A DNA stretch of 64,000 bases, taken from contig JACKOB010000006.1 of the NCBI GenBank assembly GCA_024234575.1, positions 1-64,000 on the forward strand, given 5' to 3'. The position numbers and the translations under genes were made by a program. The stretch's first letter is position 1. Each line of letters starts with the position of its first letter. Source of the DNA: Hahellaceae bacterium (GTDB lineage Bacteria > Pseudomonadota > Gammaproteobacteria > Pseudomonadales > Oleiphilaceae). Below, one piece after another: positions 1 through 8,365 of this stretch. The notes under the pieces are model-generated. The model was not told where the DNA came from and ran no database searches. It saw only the letters and a list, made by a program, of their open reading frames with translations.

Positions 1-60
1 GAACGTCTGGAACAGGAACGTCTGGAACAGGAACGTCTTGAACAGGAACGTCTTGAACAA
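1..60 (+). repeat. Four tandem 15-bp repeats inside a coding region
   Basis: Four head-to-tail 15-base units (GAACGTCTGGAACAG and close variants) start at base 1 and probably continue leftward out of the window. Each unit encodes Glu-Arg-Leu-Glu-Gln. Two or three degenerate units follow up to about base 110. The unit length is a multiple of three, so copy-number change would lengthen or shorten a charged helix without breaking the frame. Confidence 0.9.
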
Positions 61-1275
61 GCTCGCCTTGAAAATGAGCGGCTGGAACAAGCACGACAGG
101 AACAAGCCGAATCTGCCGCTGCGAAGCGTCTGCGTGAACAGGAACAGGCCGAAGAAGATAGCTTTAGAATCGCCGCTGAGCACGCTGAAGCGCAGCGCAG
201 AGAGAGAGAACAAAAAATAAACGCCCAACGCCTTGCACAAGCGCAACAAGAAAAGCAGAAGCAAGCAGAAGCTGCGAAAAAAGCTGCAGAAAAGGAAGCA
301 GCCGCTAAAGAAATGTATGAACAAAGCGCACGATCGCAGATGGCATCACTACCTCAGCGCCCAGATGCTGATATTTCTTCAAAATCTTTGGCAGCCAAAC
401 GAGTGGAAGAAAAAAAGGGGCATCAGGCCGTTAGTTTGCTTGCTGAGGTTCGTGAGCCTGTCTCGTTAGAAATGAAGTTAATCAGAGCCAGGCTCGCCAG
501 CAGCTTTGAAGACTCTGGCATTGCACCGCGGCTGGTACCACCTGTAGTAGAAGCAAAGCCCGAACAGCCGGTGCAAGAACAGCCTGCGCCACCCGCAGCT
601 GAGGCTAAAGTTAAAAGCAAAGTACAAACAACACCTGCCCAGCAAGCTCCTGTTGAAGTTGAGCCACCACAACCGGTGGTTAAAAAAGAGCAGCAGCCAG
701 CTATTGCAAAGCCGGTTGTTGATGGTAGTGCCAAGCAGCCAGCCAGCCAGGAAACTGCTGCCGAGCAGGGGGCGTTAGAGCCTCCCTTAGACTGGACGGA
801 CGAAGGTCGCCCGGTATGGGCGTCCGGCAGATTCGAGTGTCTGCTGTTTACGGTGGCCGGTTTGAAGCTGGCAGTGCCGCTGATCGCGCTGGGCTCCATT
901 CATCCCATAGAAGAGCACTTTACGCCGCTGGTTGGTCGCGCCAATTGGTTTATGGGGTTGATGCCAGTACAAGGGCGGCGACTAAGGGTAGTTGATACCG
1001 CACTTTGGGTAATGCCTGAAAAATATCGCACGGAAATACGGGATAATTATCAATATGTTATCAGATTAGGCCGAAGTAACTGGGGTATTGCCTGTGACAA
1101 GGTTGCACAGGCCATTACGCTCAAGGCAGATGAGGTAAGATGGCGAACACAGCGCAGTAAGCGCCCCTGGTTGGCAGGTACGGTCGTTGAATACATGTGC
1201 GCGCTAATGGATGTGGAAACATTCGAGTATATGCTTGCCGAGTCAGACCGTACCGGAAAGCCGATGCAGTTTTAA
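1..1275 (+). CDS. CheW-domain protein, 5' partial
   Basis: The frame is open from base 1 to the TAA at 1273-1275, giving 424 visible residues with the start outside the window. Residues 1 to about 110 form a highly charged Glu/Arg/Gln/Ala-rich stretch opening with ERLEQ repeats, a likely long helix or coiled coil. Residues about 160-260 are a Pro/Ala/Gln/Val-rich linker. From about residue 278 to the end the sequence looks like a CheW-type SH3-like domain, the fold that couples chemoreceptors to CheA. Such proteins with long disordered N termini occur in the flagellar-chemotaxis loci of Pseudomonas and relatives, but no chemotaxis gene follows here. A shorter start at the ATG at 313 is unlikely because the same frame carries the repeats upstream. 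The assignment to CheW is by pattern, and a receptor partner is inferred. Confidence 0.8.
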   Translation, partial: ERLEQERLEQERLEQERLEQARLENERLEQARQEQAESAAAKRLREQEQAEEDSFRIAAEHAEAQRREREQKINAQRLAQAQQEKQKQAEAAKKAAEKEAAAKEMYEQSARSQMASLPQRPDADISSKSLAAKRVEEKKGHQAVSLLAEVREPVSLEMKLIRARLASSFEDSGIAPRLVPPVVEAKPEQPVQEQPAPPAAEAKVKSKVQTTPAQQAPVEVEPPQPVVKKEQQPAIAKPVVDGSAKQPASQETAAEQGALEPPLDWTDEGRPVWASGRFECLLFTVAGLKLAVPLIALGSIHPIEEHFTPLVGRANWFMGLMPVQGRRLRVVDTALWVMPEKYRTEIRDNYQYVIRLGRSNWGIACDKVAQAITLKADEVRWRTQRSKRPWLAGTVVEYMCALMDVETFEYMLAESDRTGKPMQF

Positions 1276-1321
1276 GTTGCGCGCTTTGTTGTTAACGCCC
1301 TGACTGGTTATCTAGTACAAG

Positions 1322-2665
1322 TTAGTCTTGTCGCCCGGCTTTGATAGTTCTGAGGACGATAACCAGAAAGATAACGACCCCAATAATGGCAATACCCCCG
1401 CCCAGTCCCATCATGCGCATACCGATAATTTCTGGAAGTTGGTCCAGCATTTGGGCGGCTCCCGCTGTTTTACGTTGCACGCCGTAGCCACCAGACCATG
1501 CCAGGCCTAATACATGCATTAACTGGCCGATACCATAGATCCACGGTTGTCTGCGAGCCCACTTTGAATACGGACGATTGTAGCCAAGCTGAGGTAACAT
1601 CAGGTAGGTTAACCCCATAAACGCCAATGTAATACCAACAATCGAGCCGTGATAATGTGCAGGAATAACGACATTAACCCCTTCTATTAAAAAGCCAATG
1701 ATGCCACCAGCGGTAAATAGCAATAATGAGTTATAGAGAGCGCTGCGTGCAGGGCCTTGCGTGTTTTCGTCAACGTCGAGCTTACGTTTGCGCAGAAAAG
1801 CGAGCAGCAGCAAAAGCCCTGCCGGTAAAGAAAACAACCCGCCAATTTGCATGAGTCTGGTAAACCAAAAACGGTGCTCGGCAGACTCTACCGAGAAAAA
1901 AAAGTAAAGCACCGGCGCAACCAACGCTGGCAAGGCACATAAAGTAATCGCAATTTTTTGTTGGCTGGTTGTTGCTGCGATATCGTAACCCGAGCCCTGC
2001 AACAATATAAACCAGGCGATGATGACGAGTACGGTATGGCTTATTTGCAGCGTATGACCGCTTCCCCAAAACAATACTTCGAAAAACGCATGGGTTTCAA
2101 GCGTGCCGGGAATGGTCTGATAAGCCCACACAAAGAGCAGAAAAGCGGCAATTGAGATGGCCGCAGATAGTTTGACGCCTAAGGTCAGCGGAGTAATTGG
2201 TTTATCGCTAGGGGCTGCCAACGTCAGCATGGCTTTAATGACAATACCAAACGAAAACAACAACAGGCCCGAGTAAAAAAGCGGGTGTTGCAACACAGGA
2301 AAGTAATTGTTGATGACAGGTTCTGCAACGCCGGTAAAAGGACAAAGTATTAGCACCAGAGCTCCACAGAGAGCCATCAGCAAAGATATTTGATCGAAAA
2401 GGTCTGATGCGGTTGTTGATCCGGCAGACCAGATTGCGGCAGAAAACGACATAAACCAAACGAGAACAAGCAAGTCGACATGCACGACAAGTGCGGTGTG
2501 AAAAAAATCAATAAACGGAATCCACTCCTGAACACCGGGAATACGTGAGACAACCACCAAAACAGAAAAGACCCCCGCAGCAATCAAGGCAAACACACCC
2601 ATGCTTATCCACGAATAGGTGGCGAGTTTCTGGTTTGATTCACTTAAGTCCATCAGGTTTGACAT
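1322..2665 (-). CDS. Stand-alone haem-copper oxidase-like subunit I (COX1/NOR superfamily)
   Basis: The 447-residue product is very hydrophobic, with about twelve predicted membrane segments, and resembles subunit I of cbb3/NO-reductase-type enzymes. Candidate ligands are His62 in the second helix (low-spin haem), His204 in a Gly-Ser-Gly-His-Thr-Leu segment where the CuB/FeB ligand normally lies, and His337 and His339 in a HYH motif for the two haems. The Tyr that follows the ligand histidine in A- and B-type oxidases is absent. The region corresponding to the usual His-His pair shows only His264. I chose the ATG at 2665, preceded by GGA, because the upstream 30 codons are polar and look non-coding. 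No subunit II, cytochrome c or accessory gene is adjacent. It could be a NO reductase-like enzyme or an inactive or specialised paralogue. Confidence 0.75.
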   Translation of the reverse strand: MSNLMDLSESNQKLATYSWISMGVFALIAAGVFSVLVVVSRIPGVQEWIPFIDFFHTALVVHVDLLVLVWFMSFSAAIWSAGSTTASDLFDQISLLMALCGALVLILCPFTGVAEPVINNYFPVLQHPLFYSGLLLFSFGIVIKAMLTLAAPSDKPITPLTLGVKLSAAISIAAFLLFVWAYQTIPGTLETHAFFEVLFWGSGHTLQISHTVLVIIAWFILLQGSGYDIAATTSQQKIAITLCALPALVAPVLYFFFSVESAEHRFWFTRLMQIGGLFSLPAGLLLLLAFLRKRKLDVDENTQGPARSALYNSLLLFTAGGIIGFLIEGVNVVIPAHYHGSIVGITLAFMGLTYLMLPQLGYNRPYSKWARRQPWIYGIGQLMHVLGLAWSGGYGVQRKTAGAAQMLDQLPEIIGMRMMGLGGGIAIIGVVIFLVIVLRTIKAGRQD

Positions 2666-2848
2666 CGTAGTCGTCCATGCAAAAGATTGTTTTTTGTGCT
2701 CAGGGCTGAATAATCGCAAACAAGTTACGCGCACGCAATCAAAGCAGGCTGGCAATTAGTATCATCTGTGCAGCAGTAATGGGGTAAAGTGACAGGAAAG
2801 GCTTTTCTGTATTCGTCAGCTAAGGGTAAAAACAAGGAGAAACACGTG

Positions 2849-3796
2849 ATGCGACAACCAGGGGCGAATGAGGCTGCCGAAGCAAAACTCGCATTGGCAC
2901 CTATTAAAGTCATCTATCATGGCGCCGAATGTCCGGATGGATTTGGCAGTGCCTGGGCGGCATGGGCTTACTTCTCAAAACAGCCTGAGATTAAGAATGG
3001 TCAGCGGGCGATTGAATATATTGCCGCCAATCATGGCGAAGCGGCGCCGGATTGCCGTGGAGCAGAGGTCTACCTGGTAGATTTTTCTTACCGGCGAGCT
3101 GTGCTCAAGAAGATAGTTGGTGCCGCGAAGAAAGTTACCATCCTGGACCATCATATTACCGCCTCAGAAGACCTGGATGGTTTAGATGCCGAACATGACA
3201 ACCTGACAATGGTGTTTGATATGCAACGCTCTGGCGCGGTTATTACCTGGGAGTATTTTCATCAAACTCCGCCACCGCTGCTGTTGCAATATGTACAGGA
3301 TCGCGACCTGTGGCATTTCGCCTTACCTGATAGTCGTGATGTGACGGCAGCGATAATGTCCTATCCTTTCGAGTTTTCCCGTTGGCAGCAATGGCACGAA
3401 GATGCGCAGAGGCGACAAGAACTTACTGCACTGGCCCAGGAAGGCAAAACGATTAATCGCTATCGACAGCAACTAATCGATTATTACTGTAAAAGAGCGA
3501 CACCAGGTAATGTTGCCGGCTACATCGTACCAGTGGTGAACAGCCCTTTGGCGATCAACAGCGAGTTACTTAATGTGCTGGCGCAAGGTCAGGCTTTTGC
3601 AGCCGGTTATAGTGACAAAGGGATGCAGCGATATTGGTCATTACGATCAACAAAAGACGGTGCAGATGTGGCCGAGATTGCTTTTGCATTTGGTGGTGGC
3701 GGGCACGCCCGAGCCGCTGGCTTTTCGGTGCAACTCGATGAGTGCATGCAAAATTTTGGTTTGCCACTGCCTACGCTCAACCAACAGAGTGAATAG
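2849..3796 (+). CDS. DHH/DHHA1-family phosphoesterase
   Basis: The 315-residue protein carries the DHH signature at residues 100-102, preceded by Asp30 and Asp78, which are the expected Mn-binding acidic positions, and a C-terminal Gly-Gly-Gly-Gly-His motif around 282-286 typical of DHHA1. Family members hydrolyse short RNA, pAp or cyclic dinucleotide products in the cytoplasm; which substrate applies here is not visible. The AAGGAG at 2834-2839 fits either the ATG at 2849 or the in-frame GTG at 2846. It is transcribed divergently from the oxidase-like gene to its left, with about 180 bases between them. It ends 138 bases before the next RND operon. Confidence 0.85.
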   Translation: MRQPGANEAAEAKLALAPIKVIYHGAECPDGFGSAWAAWAYFSKQPEIKNGQRAIEYIAANHGEAAPDCRGAEVYLVDFSYRRAVLKKIVGAAKKVTILDHHITASEDLDGLDAEHDNLTMVFDMQRSGAVITWEYFHQTPPPLLLQYVQDRDLWHFALPDSRDVTAAIMSYPFEFSRWQQWHEDAQRRQELTALAQEGKTINRYRQQLIDYYCKRATPGNVAGYIVPVVNSPLAINSELLNVLAQGQAFAAGYSDKGMQRYWSLRSTKDGADVAEIAFAFGGGGHARAAGFSVQLDECMQNFGLPLPTLNQQSE

Positions 3797-3934
3797 TCAG
3801 CATGCAGATCAGCCAGAGAAATATTCGTTGGTATTGAACTAAATTATAGATGGATAGTCATAGTGTTTTCGGTCGGCCCCATGTATATTCCCAGAGCTTC
3901 TAAATAGTAATAATTCGCATACAGGAATCACCTG

Positions 3935-5077
3935 ATGTTTAAAAAAATCCTCTTGGTACTATTAGGTATCGTTATTGTTGTACCCATTATCGGCAGCATC
4001 GTTGGTGTCAAACTTGGTCAGTTCGAGGCGATGGGTGAGGCTGGTGCTAACATGAAAATGCCACCAACGCCGGTGAACAGTGTTGTCGTAAGCAATATCG
4101 ATTGGGTGCCGAGGATTGCCGCTATTGGCAGCGTGGTTGCGATTAAAGGGACGACTATCAGTGCCGAAGTTGAGGGTACCGTTCGTGAAATATTCTACAC
4201 GCCAGGGGCAAATGTTGCCGCCGGTGCGCCGTTGGCCAGGCTGGATGTGGCCATCGAAAAGGCGCAGCTGCACGAAGCAGAAGTATCTGCCAAGTGGGCC
4301 AGAATTGCCTTTGATCGGGCGAAAGAGTTAAGTAAAACAAAAAACATTTCAATCGCTGATATGGACACCGCCGAAACCAATATTAGCCAGGCGGATGCCA
4401 AGGTAGAGTATTTTCAGGCATTGATTGCGAAAAAAACATTCCATGCGCCATTTGCCGGTAAGCTGGGTATCAGCCATATCACTCTGGGGCAATTTCTGTC
4501 AAAAGGCGCACCCATCATATCATTACAATCTTTAGACCCTGTTTATGTGCATTTCTCGTTACCGCAGAATCAATTCGGACAGGTAAAAGAAGGGTTAAAA
4601 GTTCGAATTGGGATAGATGCCTACCCTGGTAAATTTTTTACCGGCCAGATATCTGCGATCGACCCAGGCATTGACCCTAGCACCCGCAGTTTCCGCATAC
4701 AGGCAACGCTAGATAACCCTGATCATTTACTTCGTCCGGGGATGTTTGTCTCGGTAGAAGTCATTACTGATGTGCTTGATAGAAAATTATTTATCCCTGC
4801 CACCGCAGTGCTTTATGGGCCTTACGGCGACTCTGTTTTTGTTATTGAAAAGCAGCCAGGTGAGGGGGCTGATAGCAGCGAAACACTGGTGATTCGTCAG
4901 CAGCTAGTGAGGCTTGGCGCCAAGCAGGGAGATTTTGTGGCGGTAAGCGAAGGTCTGACAGAGGGGATGCAGATAGTTGCCACCGGTGCTTTCAAACTAA
5001 TGCCGCAAATGCCTGTCGTTATTGATAATGCGCTGTTACCTGAGTTCAAGCTGACTCCAACACCAGAAAATAATTAG
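3935..5077 (+). CDS. RND efflux periplasmic adaptor (membrane fusion protein)
   Basis: The 380-residue protein has a single N-terminal hydrophobic segment (about residues 4-26) with no lipobox Cys, so it is probably held in the inner membrane by an uncleaved anchor. The remainder follows the HlyD/AcrA pattern: a lipoyl half-motif, a short helical hairpin (about residues 110-145), the second lipoyl half and a beta-barrel domain ending with the Leu-Arg-Pro-Gly-Met-Phe signature. It bridges the inner-membrane pump to an outer-membrane channel. The pump gene follows after 73 bases and forms one operon with it. No outer-membrane factor is encoded nearby, so a TolC-like protein encoded elsewhere must be used. 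Confidence 0.92.
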   Translation: MFKKILLVLLGIVIVVPIIGSIVGVKLGQFEAMGEAGANMKMPPTPVNSVVVSNIDWVPRIAAIGSVVAIKGTTISAEVEGTVREIFYTPGANVAAGAPLARLDVAIEKAQLHEAEVSAKWARIAFDRAKELSKTKNISIADMDTAETNISQADAKVEYFQALIAKKTFHAPFAGKLGISHITLGQFLSKGAPIISLQSLDPVYVHFSLPQNQFGQVKEGLKVRIGIDAYPGKFFTGQISAIDPGIDPSTRSFRIQATLDNPDHLLRPGMFVSVEVITDVLDRKLFIPATAVLYGPYGDSVFVIEKQPGEGADSSETLVIRQQLVRLGAKQGDFVAVSEGLTEGMQIVATGAFKLMPQMPVVIDNALLPEFKLTPTPENN

Positions 5078-5150
5078 ATCTGGTGGTTTTACTTCAGCCT
5101 GTTTTAAACGTCAGCAAATTTAACAAACTAAGCAAGCGAGCGAGCTAGTC

Positions 5151-8100
5151 ATGAGAGCAGTTACTGACATTTTTGTTCACCGCCCGGTTTTGGCAATCGT
5201 GGTGAATCTGGTCATTATTATCGCCGGTCTACAGGCATGGAATTCGCTTAGCGTTCGGCAGTATCCACAAAGTGAAAACGCCTCGGTTGTGGTGGCAACA
5301 CCCTATATTGGTGCCAGTGCTGAGGTGGTTCGAGGTTTCGTAACCACTGCAATCGAGCGTGCGATAGCCTCTACCGAAGGCATTGATTACATCGAATCTA
5401 AAAGCATGTTAGGGCTGTCGCTTGTGACGGCGCGCCTTGAACTTAACTATGACCCCACGCGGGCCCTTGCAGATATCACAGCCAAGGTCAATCAGGTACG
5501 CAATGATTTGCCGGTTGAGGCAGAGTTGCCGGCCATTAGTGTTCAGTCTGCAGATTCTCAGTTTGCCGCCGCCTATTTAAGTTTCTGGTCCGATACGCTA
5601 TCGCAAAGTGAAATCACCGATTATCTCGTCAGAGTGGTACAACCCCGTTTATCTGCCCTCGAAGGGGTGCAGCGCGCGGATATCTATGGTGCGCGTACGT
5701 TCGCATTGCGGGTATGGATGCAGCCGCAAAAAATGGCGGCGCTAAACATCTCTCCGTCCGAGGTTCGCAGCGCGTTGGCGCAAAATAATTATCTGGCGGC
5801 AGTAGGCAGTACCAAAGGCACTTTCGTACAGGTGAATTTAACCACCAATACTGACTTGCACACACCGGATGAATTTAAAAAACTGGTGGTTCGGCAAGAG
5901 AACGATACCATCATCCGGCTGGAAGATATTGCCGATATAGAGCTGGGTGCAGAAGAGTACGATACCCGTGTTAGTTTCAATGGTGACACGGCGGTTTTTA
6001 TGGGCATATTCCCCTTGCCCAACGCTAATACCATTGAAGTCGTTGAGCGCATGACGAAAGACATGGAGGCAATTAAAAAGGACCTTCCTCCGGGATTGCA
6101 AGGCGGTATCGGTTATGACGCATCGGAATATATCAGCAATGCCATAGAAGAGGTGGTAGGCACGCTAACCGAAACATTGCTTATCGTTGTCATTGTAATT
6201 TTTTTGTTTTTGGGGTCAATGCGGTCGGTGCTGGTACCCATCGTGGCTATACCTGTCTCACTGATAGGTGCCATATTTCTAATGCAGTTGTGTGGCTTTA
6301 CCCTCAATCTGTTAACCCTGCTGGCAATTGTGTTATCGGTTGGGTTGGTGGTAGATGATGCGATCGTCGTGGTTGAAAACGTTGAGCGCCATCTCCGGGA
6401 AGGGAAAACGCCATTGCAGGCGGCGAAAATTGGTGCTCGTGAACTCGTCGGCCCTGTCATTGCCATGACGATTACCCTGGCGGCAGTTTACACGCCAATC
6501 GGACTGCAGGGGGGGCTTACCGGAGCGCTATTTCGGGAGTTTGCATTGACGCTCGCAGGGGCCGTGACTATATCCGGCATCGTGGCGCTCACGCTGTCGC
6601 CGATGATGAGTGCGAAACTACTAAAAAGTGCAGATGATGAAGAGAAGGGGTTTACCGGCTGGGTGAATCATGCATTTGATCGCTGCAAAGCTTTCTATGG
6701 TCGCATCTTAAGCGCAACATTAAATGCCCGTCCCGCTGTTTATATTGCCTGGGCGCTGCTGAGCTTGATGGTCATCCCCATGTATATGTTTTCTCCTAAA
6801 GAATTAGCGCCGTTAGAAGACCAAGGGTTTATGTTTGGTATTATTTTCAACGCGGCGAATGCGTCTGCCGATCAGAAAGAACATTTTGGTAAAGCCGCCG
6901 AGAAAGTTTTTCTGGAAGCTCCAGAGCGGGAAATCACTTTCCAGATACTTATGTCGCCGTCCGACCCTTTTGCTGCCGCCAATGGTGTAGGTGGATTCAG
7001 TGGGATGGTCGTGAAGCCATTTGAGCAGCGTGAGCGCACCATTGCGCAAATCGTTCCTGAGATGCAGGCTGGGCTGTCAGCGATTCCAGGATTGCAGGTA
7101 TTTGCCAGTCAGCCGCCAGCGCTGCCGGGCGGCAGTAACTTCCCGGTTGAGTTTATTATTGCCTCCACCGCCGAACCGGAAGAAATGCTTGGCTACGCGC
7201 AAAAGCTACAGATGAAGGCAATGGAAAGTGGTGTGTTTTACTTTCCTCCCCAGATCGATTTAAAGTTCGATCAGCCACAATCTAATATTGTTATCGATCA
7301 TCAAAAAGTGGCAGCCTTAGGTTTAAATAACGCTCAGGTGGGGCGTGATCTGGGGGCCGCACTGGGTGGTAATTATGTAAACCGTTTTAATATCGATGGT
7401 CGGGCCTATAAAGTTATTCCCCAAATCAGCCGTGTCGAAAGGTTAAACCCTGATCAGCTTAAAGATATTTATATCAGCGGGCCAGACAACAAAATGATGC
7501 CGCTTAGTGCTGTTGCCAGCATAGAAGATGGCACGGTTCCGCGGTCTCTTAACCGTTTTCAGCAGCTGAATGCCATTAAACTATCAGGTATGACTGCACA
7601 GTTGGACGAAGGTCTCAAGGCGTTGGAAAACGCGGCGAAAGAAGTGTTGCCACCGGGGTATACGCTCAACTATACCGGCGAGTCGCGTCAGCTTAGAACT
7701 GAAGGTGGAAAGTTTTTACCTGCGTTGGGGATGGCGATACTGATGATATTTCTCGTGTTGGCGGTGCAGTTTAATTCGTTCCGGGACCCCTTGGTTATTC
7801 TATTGGGATCGGTACCATTAGCCATGTTTGGTGCGCTGATCTTCACCGTTCTTAAGCTGCCAGACCCGAACATGCCGTACTTTACCGACGGCTGGACTTC
7901 AACCATGAATATCTATGCCCAGGTCGGATTGGTGACCCTGGTCGGTTTGATTGCGAAAAATGGTATTCTGATTGTGGAGTTTGCCAATAAGCTGCAAGAG
8001 CAGGGCAAGGCCAAGCTGGCGGCAATTCAAGAAGCATCAGAAACCCGCTTCAGGCCGATTCTGATGACCTCTGTTGCCACCATTGCGGGCCATTTCCCAC

Positions 8101-8288
8101 TTACCCTGGTAGATGGTGCAGGGGCCGCGGCAAGAAATTCTATTGGTGTTGTATTAGTGGGTGGAATGGCAATAGGAACATTATTTACGCTGTTCGTGGT
8201 ACCGTCCCTGTATATGTTGATCGCGAAAAAACACGCACGGAATGAAACAGCAGAAGTATCAGATGAGCCTGTCGAGTCCGCTCCATAG
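5151..8288 (+). CDS. RND multidrug efflux permease (AcrB/MexB family)
   Basis: The 1045-residue length is normal for the hydrophobe/amphiphile RND family. The protein shows the two repeats of one helix, a large periplasmic loop and a helix bundle. The proton-relay Asp pair sits at residues 402-403 in the fourth helix, within the Val-Val-Asp-Asp-Ala-Ile motif. The protein takes up substrates from the periplasm or outer leaflet and exports them by proton antiport. It is the second gene of the operon with the adaptor at 3935, and the operon ends in a strong terminator at 8307-8339. Substrates cannot be read from the sequence, and no regulator flanks the pair. Confidence 0.95.
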   Translation: MRAVTDIFVHRPVLAIVVNLVIIIAGLQAWNSLSVRQYPQSENASVVVATPYIGASAEVVRGFVTTAIERAIASTEGIDYIESKSMLGLSLVTARLELNYDPTRALADITAKVNQVRNDLPVEAELPAISVQSADSQFAAAYLSFWSDTLSQSEITDYLVRVVQPRLSALEGVQRADIYGARTFALRVWMQPQKMAALNISPSEVRSALAQNNYLAAVGSTKGTFVQVNLTTNTDLHTPDEFKKLVVRQENDTIIRLEDIADIELGAEEYDTRVSFNGDTAVFMGIFPLPNANTIEVVERMTKDMEAIKKDLPPGLQGGIGYDASEYISNAIEEVVGTLTETLLIVVIVIFLFLGSMRSVLVPIVAIPVSLIGAIFLMQLCGFTLNLLTLLAIVLSVGLVVDDAIVVVENVERHLREGKTPLQAAKIGARELVGPVIAMTITLAAVYTPIGLQGGLTGALFREFALTLAGAVTISGIVALTLSPMMSAKLLKSADDEEKGFTGWVNHAFDRCKAFYGRILSATLNARPAVYIAWALLSLMVIPMYMFSPKELAPLEDQGFMFGIIFNAANASADQKEHFGKAAEKVFLEAPEREITFQILMSPSDPFAAANGVGGFSGMVVKPFEQRERTIAQIVPEMQAGLSAIPGLQVFASQPPALPGGSNFPVEFIIASTAEPEEMLGYAQKLQMKAMESGVFYFPPQIDLKFDQPQSNIVIDHQKVAALGLNNAQVGRDLGAALGGNYVNRFNIDGRAYKVIPQISRVERLNPDQLKDIYISGPDNKMMPLSAVASIEDGTVPRSLNRFQQLNAIKLSGMTAQLDEGLKALENAAKEVLPPGYTLNYTGESRQLRTEGGKFLPALGMAILMIFLVLAVQFNSFRDPLVILLGSVPLAMFGALIFTVLKLPDPNMPYFTDGWTSTMNIYAQVGLVTLVGLIAKNGILIVEFANKLQEQGKAKLAAIQEASETRFRPILMTSVATIAGHFPLTLVDGAGAAARNSIGVVLVGGMAIGTLFTLFVVPSLYMLIAKKHARNETAEVSDEPVESAP

Positions 8289-8306
8289 TAAACACGGTGC
8301 TGCTAA

Positions 8307-8339
8307 CAAAAAGGCGGGGCTAATCACCCCGCCTTTTTG
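8307..8339 (+). terminator. Rho-independent terminator, bidirectional
   Basis: A perfect 13-bp inverted repeat (CAAAAAGGCGGGG and its complement) encloses a 7-base loop. The A and T tracts form the outer stem, so it can act on both strands. It lies between the RND operon and the convergent ygiQ gene. Confidence 0.92.
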
Positions 8340-8365
8340 TTTTAGGTACTAGAACTTGCTACCAA

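Noticed and set aside
423..899. Minus-strand frame of 158 codons under the CheW-domain gene
   Set aside because: It is antisense to a clear coding region and its Ser/Gly/Cys-rich translation is an artefact of codon bias there.
3935..8288. Possible duplication of the RND operon at 45652-49924
   Set aside because: The adaptors differ in anchoring (membrane helix versus lipobox) and the pumps differ throughout, so they are separate RND lineages.
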